Shown here: positions 29,318-42,203 of the stretch, piece by piece
How the letters are laid out: each line of letters opens with the position of its first letter
Position numbering within the stretch: the first letter of the stretch is position 1
Assembly (NCBI GenBank): GCA_030867875.1
Contig: JAOWCC010000936.1
Coordinates: 10,920,095 to 10,984,094 of the forward strand
Source of the DNA: Actinernus sp. WN-2022
Taxonomy: Eukaryota; Cnidaria; Anthozoa; Actiniaria; Actinernidae
Direction of reading: 5' to 3'
DNA: 64,000 nucleotides
The notes under the pieces: generated by a model
Databases searched by the model: none
What the model was told of the DNA's origin: nothing
Seen by the model: only the letters and a program-made list of their open reading frames with translations
Program-made: the position numbers and the translations under genes

Positions 29318-32300
29318 ATGCAAGCAAAACAGTTCGGTATTCCAGGTTTTGGAAAGCTAAACAAATCCATGCTCAGCCAGGTAATAGCTGAGGCTCGTTC
29401 CACTGAATGGCAGAAGAGAATCAAACGAGCTGAACAAACAGGTAGGTTCCCAGCTCTTCGAAGTGATCCAGAAAATCCACACAAGCGTGCTCAACTTGCA
29501 CGTGAAGCCAAACAGTTAGATGAGGAGGTCACGGCAAGTCTACGGGCTAAGGCTGTTGCAGCGCAGACTAAAGTTAACCCAAGGAGCCGTCTATCTCATC
29601 TACGAAGAATCGAACGGCGAATCCAGCAAAAGCCCCGTAGTGAACCACTGCCACGGATTCTTGCTCAAGAGGCAGACACTATTCTAGATGAGAGAGATGG
29701 TATGCTCGAGAGAGAGGAGAAAGGTAGACGTACCATTCAGTGGCGCTTCATCCGAGGTGTGGCAGGGGACTTGACACCTAGGATCATGGAGAAGTTGACT
29801 GCGAATGTAGCAACTAGCTCCTACCTACGCTACAGCTACTCATATCGCATTCGAAATGTCAACAACGGGCGTGTGATGTTCTTCTCCAAGACAGTGCCAG
29901 GTTCTGCATGGATAAATATTCTCGGCGATGCAGAGGAGTGGGTTGCCAAAAAGGAGAGAGCCCGGTTGAATTCCGACAACATCGCGCGTCCCAATACCCA
30001 GTGGGCATTCGTGAGGTGGATCCACGTGGAAGTCAAAGTCGTGATCGATCATCAGCCACTGTTATGAACAGGCCAACTGCCACTCTGGCTTCAACAGAAG
30101 AAGGGAATGAACGCCCTCGATCAATATGGCGACAACCTATGTCTTTGGCGCTGCCTCGCTATATACAAAAGGGCCCGAGTAGACAAGTGTACCACTGCGG
30201 CTCGAAGACTCGCTCAGGACTTCTTCCACCTGGTAGTACCTATACGAGATGTCTCCAAGACTTCGCTAGACCAGCTGGAGAAGGTCGAGTTATACTTTGG
30301 GATAGGTATTCGGGTGTATGAACCTACGGAGGATGGTGCTTGGCATCTGACACGGCATGCAGCCCACTACAACCATATAATGATAATAGGGATATACGAG
30401 CGGCATGTCTTCTATATCAAGAACACTAGCAAGCTCGGGAATACCTACGTATGCAACGACTGTCAGCAGCGGTTCACAAAAACCTCAAACCTACAACGCC
30501 ATGCAGATCGTTGTATTCGCGGTGAAACAAAGATCGTTTGCACTGGAGAAGCAATCAAAGCCTCTCAGTCCGCATACGAAAAAGCATTCTGGCCAGAGAA
30601 CACTGCTAGCAAAGCATCTCTACGCTGGTCGAAACGCGAATCGGAAGCGCGCCAGCAGCATATCCATCACGCAGCTTGTGGACATGGTGGAGAGCGTTTG
30701 ATCGAAGGAGCTCTTGTCGATGGCTATGAACCTCTTTCCAAAACCATCTTTCAATTTCATGGGTGTTACTACCACGGATGTCCAAAATGCTCCCCTCAAG
30801 CTAGAGATCTGTACCGTAAAACTTGCGAAATAACAGCAAATCTACGCGATGCCGGCTATACAGTAGTGGAGGCCTGGGGCTGTTTCACAAAGAAGACTAA
30901 CGAACCAGTTCCAACTCCAATACAAACCGCCTATCCGCATGCGATAGTTTATGATTTCGAGGCCTATCTCGATACGACAAAAGGGCGCCAACCAACAGAC
31001 CGATTGACCATCGCCAACATACATGTTCCCATATCGGTATCGGTTGCTGACACATACAACCACACACCAACCCACATCTGCCGACGCAATCCAAAGGACC
31101 TTGTATCTTCCTTCGTCGAAGAAATCCATCGAAGAGCAAAGGCAATCCGAGAAGTCGTTGTGGACCAATTCTGTCCCAGGACCCCCGAGTTCTCTTTCGA
31201 CACCCTATCTAAGGAACAACAGACGAAAATCAACGAATGGTCCAACCAGGTTCCGGTGCTAGGATTCAACTCCGGAAAGTACGACCTCAATTTAATCCGA
31301 AACTACTTCGTTGAAACTATTGCCGACACCTGCGAGAAGGTCCGGGTGGCAAAGAAGGCCACCTCCACTATGTTTCTCTTGACCCCAGAATTCCGTTTCC
31401 TTGATGTGATGAATTATCTTGGGCCCGGAACTTCTTACGAGCGTTGGATCACCGCATATGGATGTGAGCAGCAGAAAAGCTTCTTCCCATATGAGTGGTT
31501 TGATTCTCCAGACAAGCTGGACCACATCGGACTTCCGGACTATCCAGCGTGGGGTCTAAGTTAAAAGGACACCTACTATCCAGGGTAGATTTGGAGGCCT
31601 GTAAGCGCATCTTTCGCGAGAAGAAAATGAAGACCTTCGGGGATGTAGCCCCGTTTCTAGAGGCCTTCGAGAAGATGCGTAACTTCTACCACGAGAAGGG
31701 CATAGATATATTGAAAGATGCAGTGTCTATCCCTGGAGTGTCGCTACAGTTTCTTCTTCGAGGTAGTGTAGAGCGTGGGGCTGAGTTGTATGCCCCAAAG
31801 GAGGAGGCTTATCACATGCTGAAAAGCGCTGTCGTGGGAGGTCCAATAATAGTGTTTACCAGATACCACGAAGCAGAAGTAGCTAAGGTCCGCAGCCATC
31901 AGATAGCAAAACCCAAACTCTGCCGCAAGGTTCTTGGCTATGATGCCAATGCCCTATATCTTTCGACTATGGCACACGAAATGCCTTGTGGAAAAGGAAA
32001 GGTTGTGCACTATGCAGAGCCTGGTACAGCTGCCGAAGGACTTGCCCAATGTCTGCGGACTGGGTCGTGGTTTGGGTATTCAGAGGTCGACATCGAGATC
32101 CCTAGAGCATTGTGGAGGAAATTCGAGGAGATGCCGCCCTTCTTATACAATCGAGAAATCCCCAAAGAAGCAATCCCTCCAGAAATGTTGGCCTACCTCG
32201 AGAAGACAGAACGAAAGAGATCCAATGAAAAGAAGCTAGTTGGGAGTCTTTCTGGAAAGAGGTTGCTGCTCTATGCTCCTCTTCTACTTTGGTATCTAGA

Positions 32301-33070
32301 TCACGGGGCAGTGATGACTGCTGTCTACCGGACAATAGACTACGAACCTAAAAAAAGTATTTGAGTGGTTTGTGGACCAAGTCACCGAAGCGCGACGTAC
32401 AGGAGATGTAGACAAACGTAAAGCCTTGCTGGCAGATGTGTTCAAGCTACTTGGAAATAGCGCCTACGGAAAGTTGATTGAGGCTTTGGAGCGACAAACT
32501 AATGTTACCTATACCAAAGACGAGAAGATTGTGGACAAAGCTTTGCGGAGTGCTTGGTTTTCAGACCTGGAGGAGATTGGTGATGCATACGAACTCGAGA
32601 GTGGAAAAAATCAGATCCGAATCAAACGGCCTTTCCAAGTAGGTATCGCCGTGTACCAGCTTGCCAAGCTGCGTATGCTCGAGTTCTACTACGACTTCCT
32701 CGACAAGTACATCGATCGTAAGGATTTCGAATACATCCAGATGGATACGGACAGCGCATACATTGTCATCTCAGGCAACAGCATCGACGAAGTGGTACGA
32801 CCAGAATTGCACAAGGAGTTTGCAGCTTGCCGAAAGGATTGGTTAGCATGGGACAAGTGGATCAGTCGTACACCAGACCTCTTCAAACTAGAGTTCGAAG
32901 GACAGCGCGCCATTGCCCTCTGCTCTAAGGCCTACTATGTCGACGTAGATGCCAGTCGGAAATATTCCATCAAGGGGATGTCAAGGCGGCACAATGATGT
33001 CTCATGGCATCGATTCAAAGCAAGAGTACCCAACGGAGCCGCTCCACAAAATATCCGCTCCTCAGACTAA
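29318..33070 (+). pseudogene. Decayed family B DNA polymerase of a second, distinct lineage
   Basis: One gene is split into four open blocks. 29318-30067 ends at an in-frame TGA (30065-30067), and the same frame resumes through 30107-31564. There is a frame change near 31549 and another at an A-run near 32350, then coding runs to 33070. Motifs lie in order: a C2H2-like finger (CNDCQQRF...H, near 30450), ExoI DFE (30953), ExoII NSGKYD (near 31268), motif A DANALY (31942), motif B KLLGNSAYGK (near 32447) and motif C MDTDS (32744-32750). It is much diverged from the Polinton polymerase at 11010-14468 and lacks its endonuclease VII-like module. No capsid or integrase gene accompanies it. The basic ~250-residue N-terminal part is unassigned. 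Confidence 0.85.
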
Positions 33071-33227
33071 ACTTGAGCTGGCTGGGAATTTCAGTTTGAG
33101 AGAGGAGCCCTGGCTGGGATTTTTTCTAAACACGTTACTTGCTGAGATTTTGTATACTAAGAGTGATTCTGGCTGGCCAATAATTTGAATGTTTGATTTC
33201 TGGCTGTCTGCTGAAGTTTGAAGTCGG

Positions 33228-33290
33228 TATTACGTATACTGGCAGTTACGTATACTGGCAGTTACGTATACTGGCAGTACTGGCAAGTTG
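33228..33290. repeat. 17-bp tandem repeat TACGTATACTGGCAGT
   Basis: Three to four near-exact copies just 3' of the PolB pseudogene; GTATAC makes each unit partly palindromic. Confidence 0.8.
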
Positions 33291-34440
33291 CTAGCCTAGC
33301 CGTCTACACAAAATACACAGGCATATCTTACTTTGGGCTTCCTGTGCGAAATTCCCCGTGTCCAGTTCTCCTGCGTTTAGAGTGACCGATGCTCCGAGTG
33401 CTAAGCCAATAGGGATAGGCTTATTACCTCGTAATGCCCTTGTAACATATTAAAAATATAAGTTTATTGTTATTGTGTTGTCTTTTGTCCTGCTGTCATT
33501 TTAATAACAGATCAGCGTCTTATCGTATCGTAGATATAATACTCAGATTACACTTCACTCTCGACCGTCATTACCAGTTGAATAGGAGCAGTTAGTGAAC
33601 TATATTTGTGTACTGCCGATATACTGCGCACAGGATACCGGCTAAAGATATTCTCGGTAAGTAATTTATGTACAATGAAATTGAAGATAACGGAAGATCA
33701 TTTCGAACGAATTGACGTAAAAACTGATTGATTTCTGTAACATTCGATCTCTCATTTCCAGCGCCCTTTAGGGCTAGAATAATTCAAATACGTGTCAACG
33801 GGAAACGCGAACATCATCGCTCCCTAAGTGCAGTAATCGAAGGTAAGAACTATTTTATGTTGAAGTAGCAGTAGGCTTCATTGAAGTTTTATACTATAGG
33901 CATGGTCATGCAATATTATATCCTAACTTATTGTCAATCACTATGGAGTTAACGTTTACCCTGCGAGCAGAGCCTTTTCCCTTTGTATATGCAAGACTAA
34001 TCATTGTTAGTTACACCCAAGTAATGCTCCACTTTTCACTTTCTTAGTTACTTAATTATAATTTTAAGCTCTTTCTTGATTAAAATATGTTGGTTCTTTT
34101 TCTCAATTCTAAGATGATCATTGTTAGTTGGCCTATATACCTTATTGTTTTCAAATATTCTTTATAATAATTATTTCGGAGGCAGTGTCTAGCAATAAGA
34201 TGAATGTCATTAGCCTCCTAGGAGTGTACAGAATGGGAAGTTTAGTGTCGTTTTTCTCGTTATCATGTTAAAAAGACGACTGCACTGGCACAATACCAAG
34301 AACATTATAGTTAAAGGAACAAAAGTGTATTTTCCCCGGCAAAATCATTTGGTAATAAGTTTTTAGTTGAGTAATACATTTGTTTCTATTAAGATATCAC
34401 TGATGTAGTGTATGCATCAAGTAGAATTATATATTGCGCC
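33291..34440. other. Intergenic, nothing recognised
   Basis: AT-rich sequence without a supported ORF, RNA gene or repeat. Confidence 0.45.
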
Positions 34441-36993
34441 CTATCGCATCGGACCCAATTGTAGGTTTATTTGGCTCCAACACGGTGTTACTGGCATGTC
34501 ATTATCCATAGCCGGGTCATTTATTTCTATTTTCTTATCTGTGAATTTGACGCGACGCAAAAACTCAAAAATTCGCTTTGCTTATACATTGCTCATCTGT
34601 TTCCATCTTCGAATGAGCTTTTTAGGTGCAGTAGAAGTCTTTTTCTTCTTTTTGAACTCTTCTAAACTGTCTAAACTTAGGACATCCGACATAAGATGTC
34701 GAACACGTACAGGAAATGGAAACAATGTGAACTGTGTGAACGAAACTTGCTATACAACTAGCGGATTCTGTTTCAGTGTAGTAACAGCAACTATTACCAT
34801 TTACTTCTTGATTTTTTGTGGGACATCAAATCTAAAACCTTATCAGTTTCCTCTGGCCTAATAGCACTGATAGTAAAGCAGCACCCGGTGAACATGTTCC
34901 GGCAAAATGGCGCGAATTAAACAGATTAGCAGTTCTGTGGACCATCACTGTAGGACACACAAACTTCTGATCACAGTACCGGACCGGTATATTTTAAAAG
35001 TGACAGTTATTTTGCTTGAAGCAGGCCTTTTCTGTTTAATGTTTATATTTCAAAGTGAGTGGATCCCAAAACCGACGAATTTCAATTTCCAACTTGATAC
35101 TGTCACTTTAAAAATGTCATAATTGTTCACATTTCTGGCGTATCATTAGCCATATCCGGGTCATTTATTTCTATTTTCTTATCTGTGAATATGACGCGAC
35201 GCAAAAACTCTAGAATTCGCTTTGCTTATACATTGCTCATCTGTTTCCATCTTCGAATGAGCTTTTTAGGTGCAGTAGAAGTCTTTTTGCGACTTTTTTC
35301 TGCGCTGGTATCTTACTTTGACACTAAATATAAACAAAGTGATAAAAAAACTCTTCTAATCTTAGGACATCCGACATAAGGTATTGAACACGTACAGGAA
35401 ATGGAAGCAATGTGAACGAAACTTGCTATACAACTAGCGAATTTTGGTTCAAAGTGTTGTAACACCAACGATTACGATTTACTTCCTTTTTTGTGGGACA
35501 TGAAATCTAAAATCTTATCAGTTTCCTCTGGCCTAATAACAAAGTAGCACCAGGTGAACATGGTCCATCACTGTAGAACACATACACTTCTGATCACAGT
35601 ACCGGACCGGTATATTTTAAAAGTGACAGTTATTTTGCTTGAAGCAGGCCTTTTCTGTTTAATGCGTATATTTCAAAGTGAGTGGATCCCAAAACCGACG
35701 AATCACGCCGAATGCTAAGGAGTAATCTTCAATTTCCAACTTGATGCTGTCACTTTGAAAATGTCATAAGGTCATAATCAATTTTTTTTACGGCACAGCA
35801 CAGGCACGTGGTGCTAGTACATTACTACATTTTTTTCACTCAATCATTCAAGAGGCGATTTTGTGACTGTGAAAGGTCGCCTAAGTCAAAAGTGCGGTAT
35901 CTCTCAAGCCGACTACACTGTATTTCTGATTCCCATTTCCTATCTTAAAATATCCAGTAGGTAATGAGTTATTGTTTAAAAAAAACGCGAACGTTTTAAC
36001 TGTTCAGATTTAATCAGATTTCCGGCTCTGTGCAGCCATTATTGGCATATAAAGTGGACTATTGCGACGGATTTGGCTGAACTGAGAAAAATGTGATTGA
36101 AAAGCATGGCCATGCGTTGAGATAGTTAGATGAGTCAAACAAGCCTTTAGATTTATTTGGCTCCAACACGGTGTTAAATTGTTCACATTTCTGGCGTGCC
36201 ATTATCTATAGCCGGGTCATTTATTTCTATTTTCTTATCTGTGAATTTGACGCGACGCAAAAACTCTAAAATTCGCTTTGCTTATACATTGCTCATCTGT
36301 TTCCATCTTCGAATGAGCTTTTTAGGTGCAGTAGAAGTCTTTTTCTTCTTTTTGAACTCTTCTAAACTGTCTAAACTTAGGACATCCGACATAAGATGTC
36401 GAACACGTACAGGAAATGGAAACAATGTGAACTGTGTGAACGAAACTTGCTATACAACTAGCGGATTCTGTTTCAGTGTAGTAACAGCAACTATTACCAT
36501 TTACTTCTTGATTTTTTGTGGGACATCAAATCTAAAACCTTATCAGTTTCCTCTGGCCTAATAGCACTGATAGCAAAGCAGCACCCGGTGAACATGTTCC
36601 GGCAAAATGGCGCGAATTACACAGATTAGCAGTTCTGTGGACTATCACTGTAGAACACATACACTTCTGATCACAGTACCGGACCGGTATATTTTAAAAG
36701 TGACAGTTATTTTGCTTGAAGCTGGCCTTTTCTGTTTAATGCGTATATTTCAAAGTGAGTGGATCCCAAAACCGACGAATCACGCCGAATGCTAAGGAGT
36801 AATCTTCAATTTCCAACTTGATACTCTCACTTTGAAAATGTCATAAACTCATAATCATATAGTTTTTTTTACGGCACAGCACAGGCACGTGGTGCTAGTA
36901 CATACTACATTTTTTTCACTCAATCATTCAAGAGGCGATTTTGTGACTGTGAAAGGATCGCCTAAGTCAAAAGTGCGGTATCTCTCAAGCCGA

Positions 36994-37799
36994 GTAAATC
37001 CGTAGACCGAGTCCAGTCCGAGTTCGAATCAGATCCGAGTCCGAGTCAAATGACCGAGTCACAGTCGTTTGCACGTACATGTAAGGCAGTTGTTTACTTG
37101 TGAACTCTAGCCCTAGGTGAGCAAGTTCTGGTCATTTACTGACACTAATCTACTTCAGGAGACGGTTAGTTTTTCTTTAAATTTCCGGTTAAGTTTATGT
37201 ACAATAGTATGCGACCTCGTCTGTGATGTAACAATCGACGGACGAGCTGGAACGAGCCTCAACTAGTAAACGGAGGCAGAAAAGGGGGAGGCTGCAAGCT
37301 ATTTACATCCTTAGCAATGATTGATCCCAAACGAGATGTCTAAATCCCGAACGAGCGCTGTCTAACCACGCGCTCGCTATTTCGCGTGAGAATACGAAAC
37401 TTGCCTTTTTTCGCACGTATTTAGGAAACCGTGGCCGTCCGAATCAGTTCATCGGCTCGAGTGTTCGAATTTCGGTCTGTCCTTGGGCAGGGAGTTTTCT
37501 CGATCTACTTAAATGTTCGTTTTTTGCCTAAAGATTATGTGTAGTGTATTTATAGAACGTTGCGAGTGCTTGGCGAGATTTCAGACTTTTTCTTCACCGA
37601 ACGCGGCAGCTGTTGGAATTCTCTTTGAAAGGCTTTTGCAAACGAAAACGACCATGCACGATAAGAATACCAAACTGAAGTGTAGCCGAAATTAGGAGGG
37701 AAAAACAAAGAAAAATAAAGAAAAATGAGTGACTCGGTCATTTGACTCGGACTCGGACTTGACTCGGACTCGGATTTGACACGGTTAACCGGTGAACTC
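36994..37799. mobile_element. 806-bp insertion with CGAGTC-rich ends and 12-bp target duplication
   Basis: The 12-mer CTCTCAAGCCGA occurs once in intact repeat copies but flanks this insert on both sides (36982-36993 and 37800-37811). Both ends contain inverted, CGAGTC-rich segments (CCGAGTCCGAGTCAAATGACCGAGTCA and complement), set slightly inside the termini. There is no transposase. The family is not assigned. Confidence 0.75.
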
Positions 37800-38163
37800 C
37801 TCTCAAGCCGACTACACTTTTTTTTTTTATTACATATATATTTACAGACAGGATTAGCAAAATAGTTTTTGAAAAAAAAACTAATCGAGTGCTTCTCCTG
37901 TACGGTAATTTTACATGATTTTCGAACGGCACTAGCATAACAATATGAAGATAAAGCCGACAAAAGAATATACAAAACAAACAAACGAAGAGACGGAACA
38001 AGACAGAGAATACAAGCAAAACGAAAAAATACAATACAATAAAAAAACAAAAAACGCGTCAAATGGTATTATATACGATAATTGAAAATTGAAAAAGCTG
38101 TGTAAGATGAGGAAGAAGTTGGCAAACATTTCATTAAGATACGGAGCATTAGCAAACGTCAAA

Positions 38164-41100
38164 TCAAGTCAGAACGTCACTAGAGAAAAGAAACCGTTTG
38201 GTGGACACAATAAAATTCATACTTTCATTAAGGAGTTCAATATTATTTTCCAAATTTAATAATTGTGAGCCACAGATAAAAAGCTCCACGAAGCGTTTAT
38301 CTGTTAAGTTAATAAGATCGGTTTCGTTTTGGGAAACAGCGCTGAAGGCAGCCATGAGCTGAGTACGTGGTTGGGCATGAAGTGGGCAGTGCAAGAAAAA
38401 ATGAACAAGGTTTTCACATGCAGCTCCACATACGCATCCTGGGCTCTCTACAATATTACGTTTGTACAAAAAATAATTGAGAGCACAAAACCTTAGTCTC
38501 ATGCGGGTGAGTAAAATAAGTGGATACCGGGGACCAACTTTGTAGTACTTGGGTGGTATGGGCCGGACACGCTTGATTAACTTTGATTTAAAAATTTCTA
38601 AAGACGGCGATAATTGAATTAGCTCAGGGAGCTCGTTCCATAATTTGATTGTGGAAGGGAAAAAACTATTAGAATATCTATTTGTCCTACACTGTAAAGT
38701 TGACAGGTCGGTTGCATTACGAAGAGGATAATTGGTTCTTTGATTTACAACAATAGGAAGTAATGAACATAAATAATTAGGTACGGAGTTGTGGACCATT
38801 TTGTAAAATAAGCATAATTTGTGAATATCCCTCCTGCGTTTAACATGTTCCCAACCAGTTTCGTAAAGTACTTTGTTACGAGAAGTACCCTTCATGGCTC
38901 CAGTCACAATGATTGCACTTTTATATTGGACGTTTTCAATTAGTTCAGATTCACGTTCGGTACAATTCGACCATACTACATCTCCGTATTCTAGCAAGGG
39001 TCTAATACATGTCAAATACACTTTTTCAAGGACTATTCTACTGAGCCTAAATTTCAGACTATTTAACATGTTTACTCTCTTATTAGCTTTGGTTACCATG
39101 GTGTTGATGTGGTTAAACCAAGATAGGTTAGATGTAAGTGTGAGTCCAAGGTGGGTATGTGATTCAACTAATTTGATAACGTTATTAAAAAATATGAGAG
39201 GTGGTTGGACGGGCTTGGTCCTTTTTACGGAAAATGTCATTGTTTCTGTTTTGTTCGGATTAAAAGTTACTAGCCACTTTTTTGCCCATAATTCAATTGA
39301 AAGCAAGTCAGCATTAATTTGCTGAGCAGTAGAGAAGGGGTTGTAAACAACTTCAAGTACTGAAGTATCGTCTGCGAATAAATAAACATCTGATTTGATA
39401 GAATCAACAATGTCATTTATATAAATCAAAAATAATATCGGGCCAAGAACGGAGCCATGGGGGACTCCAGCAGAAATATTACGCCATTGCGACATTTGAC
39501 CAGCAACGACAACTCTCTGTTTACGATTTGAAAGATAGCTTTCAAACCAATTAAGAAGAGTTCCATCGATTCCATTTTGTTTCAATTTGAATAACAGACC
39601 TTTATGCCAGACTTTATCAAATGCTTTAGAAATATCGAGAAAAACAGCACGGAGTTCTTGACCATTCTCGAAAGTTTTTAAAATCTTGTTGACAATAACC
39701 AAAAGCTGGTTTACAGTGGAGTCTGTAGGGACAAATCCAGACTGCGAAACTGATAATAGGCTATTCCCGATAAGATAAGCAAAGAGCCTTTTGGCAACAA
39801 TTTTTTCAAGAATTTTAGAAAGACAAGACAAGATTGAAATTGGCCTGTAATTCGTTTTACTTTGTGTGTCGTCCTTTTTAAAAATAGGATGAATATTTGC
39901 CAATTTCCAAAAATCTGGAAAAATACCTTTAGAAAGCGATAGATTACAAAATGTTGCCAGAGGATGGCAAATACTGGGTGCAATCAGTTTTAGAATTCTG
40001 TTACTGATCCCATCAAACCCCGAAGCTTTGGCTGTGTCGAGAGTTTCAAGTTCCTCCTTAATTTCTTGCGATGAAGTACGAATTTCCGTGAGACGTTTGT
40101 TTGTACAATACGTGAATTCAGGTAGTGAGGTATTTGTATCGTCAATGGTACTTTGTAGAACAAAGTATTCATTAAAAATATCCGCCTTTTCTTTGGCATC
40201 AGTAAATGACCTTCCGTTTTCAATAAGAGGAGGAATGCGATTATTAATCTTGTTACCAAATAAGGATTTTGTAAGATGCCACCACTTTTTCGAACATAGA
40301 TCTGGATCATCGAGATTTTTAGAAATTGATTTAAAGTATTTTTCTTTGGAGCGTTTAATCTCGTTTACAATTTTATTGCGTAACTTCTTATAGTTATTCC
40401 ATAACACATTACATGGACTTCTATTGTGTTTTTTGAAAGTTCTATTGCGTTTGCGGATTAAACTTCGAATGTGGCCAGTCATCCATGGTTTATCATTAGG
40501 TCTTATCAAAACGCTTTTGTTTGGGACATATTTTGTACAAAGATCAGAAATAACTGAAACCAAATTGGTACATGCTTGGTGAACATCATTACAATCAAAT
40601 AAGTCATCCCAAGAACAATCGTCGAGTTCACGACAGAAGTTATGTAAATCAATTTGCTCATAGTTCCAAATTGTTCGTTTATATGCTTTAGCTTTTGGTG
40701 TTCGGAGTGCAAAAGTTCCAATAGTTGGACAATGGTCGCACTTAGAAAGCGGAGATAACGTAAAAGTTTTAATTATGTAGCCAGGGGAATCAGTAACAAT
40801 AAGATCCAGCAAAGATGCCGATGTACTAGTAACACGGGTGGGTTCATTCATTAGCTGAAAGAGGTTAAGAGATTCAATGCATTCAAAGAGTTTCGCACCA
40901 AATTCGGTTTCGATATCTAATGACCACCATTTATCATTACGTACATTAAAGTCACCAGTAACAATAACAGACGAACAATTAGTAGCACGAGCTTTGTCTA
41001 TACTATCGGAGAATGCGTTTAAGAAATATTCAAATTCAGTAGTGTTTTGATTAGGAGGACGATAATAAACTGAAAACAGAATCTTTTTGCGACCTGAGAT

Positions 41101-41769
41101 AATTTCAACCCAAATCGATTCAACTCCAGGTTGTTCAAGGTCGAGTCGTCTTTTAAAAGCTATTGAGTCACTGATATAAATCAAAACGCCACCAGCACGA
41201 GTGGGACGGTCTTTACGAATCGGAATTTGAAATTTAGGAATTAATAAATCGTTATTACTTATACCAGGCCTTAACCAAGTTTCAGAAATTGCTAATATAT
41301 CAATATCATGTTGGTTGGACAAATTAGAGAGTTCATCGAGCTTCGGATGGACTATAAGACTATTGACATTTACATGAGCAAAGTTTAGATTCTTACATAG
41401 CCTACTTGATAGTTCAGGGCCTGGGTTTGGATGAATATCCCCGCATTTAAGCAAAAGAAAAACAATAAAGCGTGTCCAGCCCCACCAGCCACAAATACGA
41501 CTACGAAAAATGAATCTAACTGAACTGGAGATGCAATGAAAACTACCAATAACTGCCCTGTATTGGTCTAGACTAATAAACTACCCAATGCCCAAGCTCA
41601 GCCTACCTTCACAGCGATATTCCCTCTGTACGAATGCATGCCACTTCTTATCCAAACGATAATTGTGAAGACGGTCGTAAAGTAAGATAGAGGACGCGTA
41701 AACACAGTACAGAAACATAAAAAGAACGAGCAAACGGAACACTAAACAGACTATGAAAGACAAGATCAT
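38164..41769 (-). pseudogene. LINE ORF2: endonuclease-reverse transcriptase, one in-frame TAG
   Basis: From the ATG at 41769 the frame encodes a hydrophobic leader, meets TAG at 41581-41583, then stays open to 38164. After the stop comes the motif CGDIHPNPGP, resembling 2A-type sequences but with H in place of the usual E. An APE-type endonuclease domain follows (HVNVNSL, ISETWL, VTGDFNV). The reverse transcriptase has the catalytic FADDTS box (GAC/GAT codons at 39372-39367) and a GSVLGP motif preceded by VPH instead of the common VPQ. The C-terminus has a CxC...HxxxHC zinc-binding-like segment. The protein would nick target DNA and copy its own RNA. The TAG makes this copy probably inactive. 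Confidence 0.9.
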
Positions 41770-41831
41770 TGAGTGCAAGGTAAAGCTCTGGCTAGCACTA
41801 CTACAGTTTGTATAACGAGTTCGAGTCCTTT

Positions 41832-42203
41832 TCAAGGGAGATCAGTAAAACTGAACAGTCTTTCTTTCCGGCTCTCGGAGGAAAGCTTCATAAAGATTTT
41901 TCCATCGCTGGACCATGCCGCGTGGATCGAATCATGCTTTCGCGCCGCCTTTAGTAATTCAAGGTTGTACTTAGTCAGGTCCTCCAGGATAACCAAATCT
42001 GTTCCCTTAAGTTTAGACTTGTTTGACCAAACTTGGTGTCGAGTGAAATACGAAGTGAACTTTATAATGACTCCACGTGGGCGACGATTTTCTCCGTTTT
42101 CTGCAGTACTTGGTCGGCCAGTTCGATGAGTACGGTCAATGTCCTCTTCTTTTAGGTTTAGCGATAATTTCGTATTTATCAGGGCTACCAAACTATCAGG
42201 GCT
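41832..42203 (-). pseudogene. LINE ORF1 C-terminal fragment
   Basis: About 120 residues in the minus-strand frame, ending at 41832 and truncated at the insertion edge 42203. The sequence (DIDRTHRTGRP ... GVIIKFTSYFTRHQVW) fits the RNA-recognition/C-terminal region of LINE ORF1 nucleic-acid chaperones. It precedes ORF2 by about 60 bp. The N-terminal half is missing because of 5' truncation during insertion. Confidence 0.75.

Larger units (their letters stand above)
37819..42203 (-). mobile_element. 5'-truncated CR1/L2-like non-LTR retrotransposon (LINE)
   Basis: The element is on the minus strand. It ends in an A-rich tail (T-run at 37817-37828) and has an 8-bp target duplication ACTACACT at 37811-37818 and 42204-42211, within the 1-kb repeat. 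It contains the C-terminal part of ORF1 and a nearly full ORF2 with apurinic endonuclease and reverse transcriptase domains. The 5' end stops inside ORF1. The single in-frame stop in ORF2 suggests recent insertion and inactivation. Confidence 0.93.

Noticed and set aside
34498..34861. Recurrent 105-150-codon ORF in the 1-kb repeats as a real membrane-protein gene
   Set aside because: It is present only because the repeat itself is copied, is truncated or altered in some copies, and shows no domain.
37550..38062. Minus-strand ORFs around 37.5-38.1 kb
   Set aside because: They span the 3' end of the LINE and the boundary of the 806-bp insertion, so they cannot be an ancestral gene.
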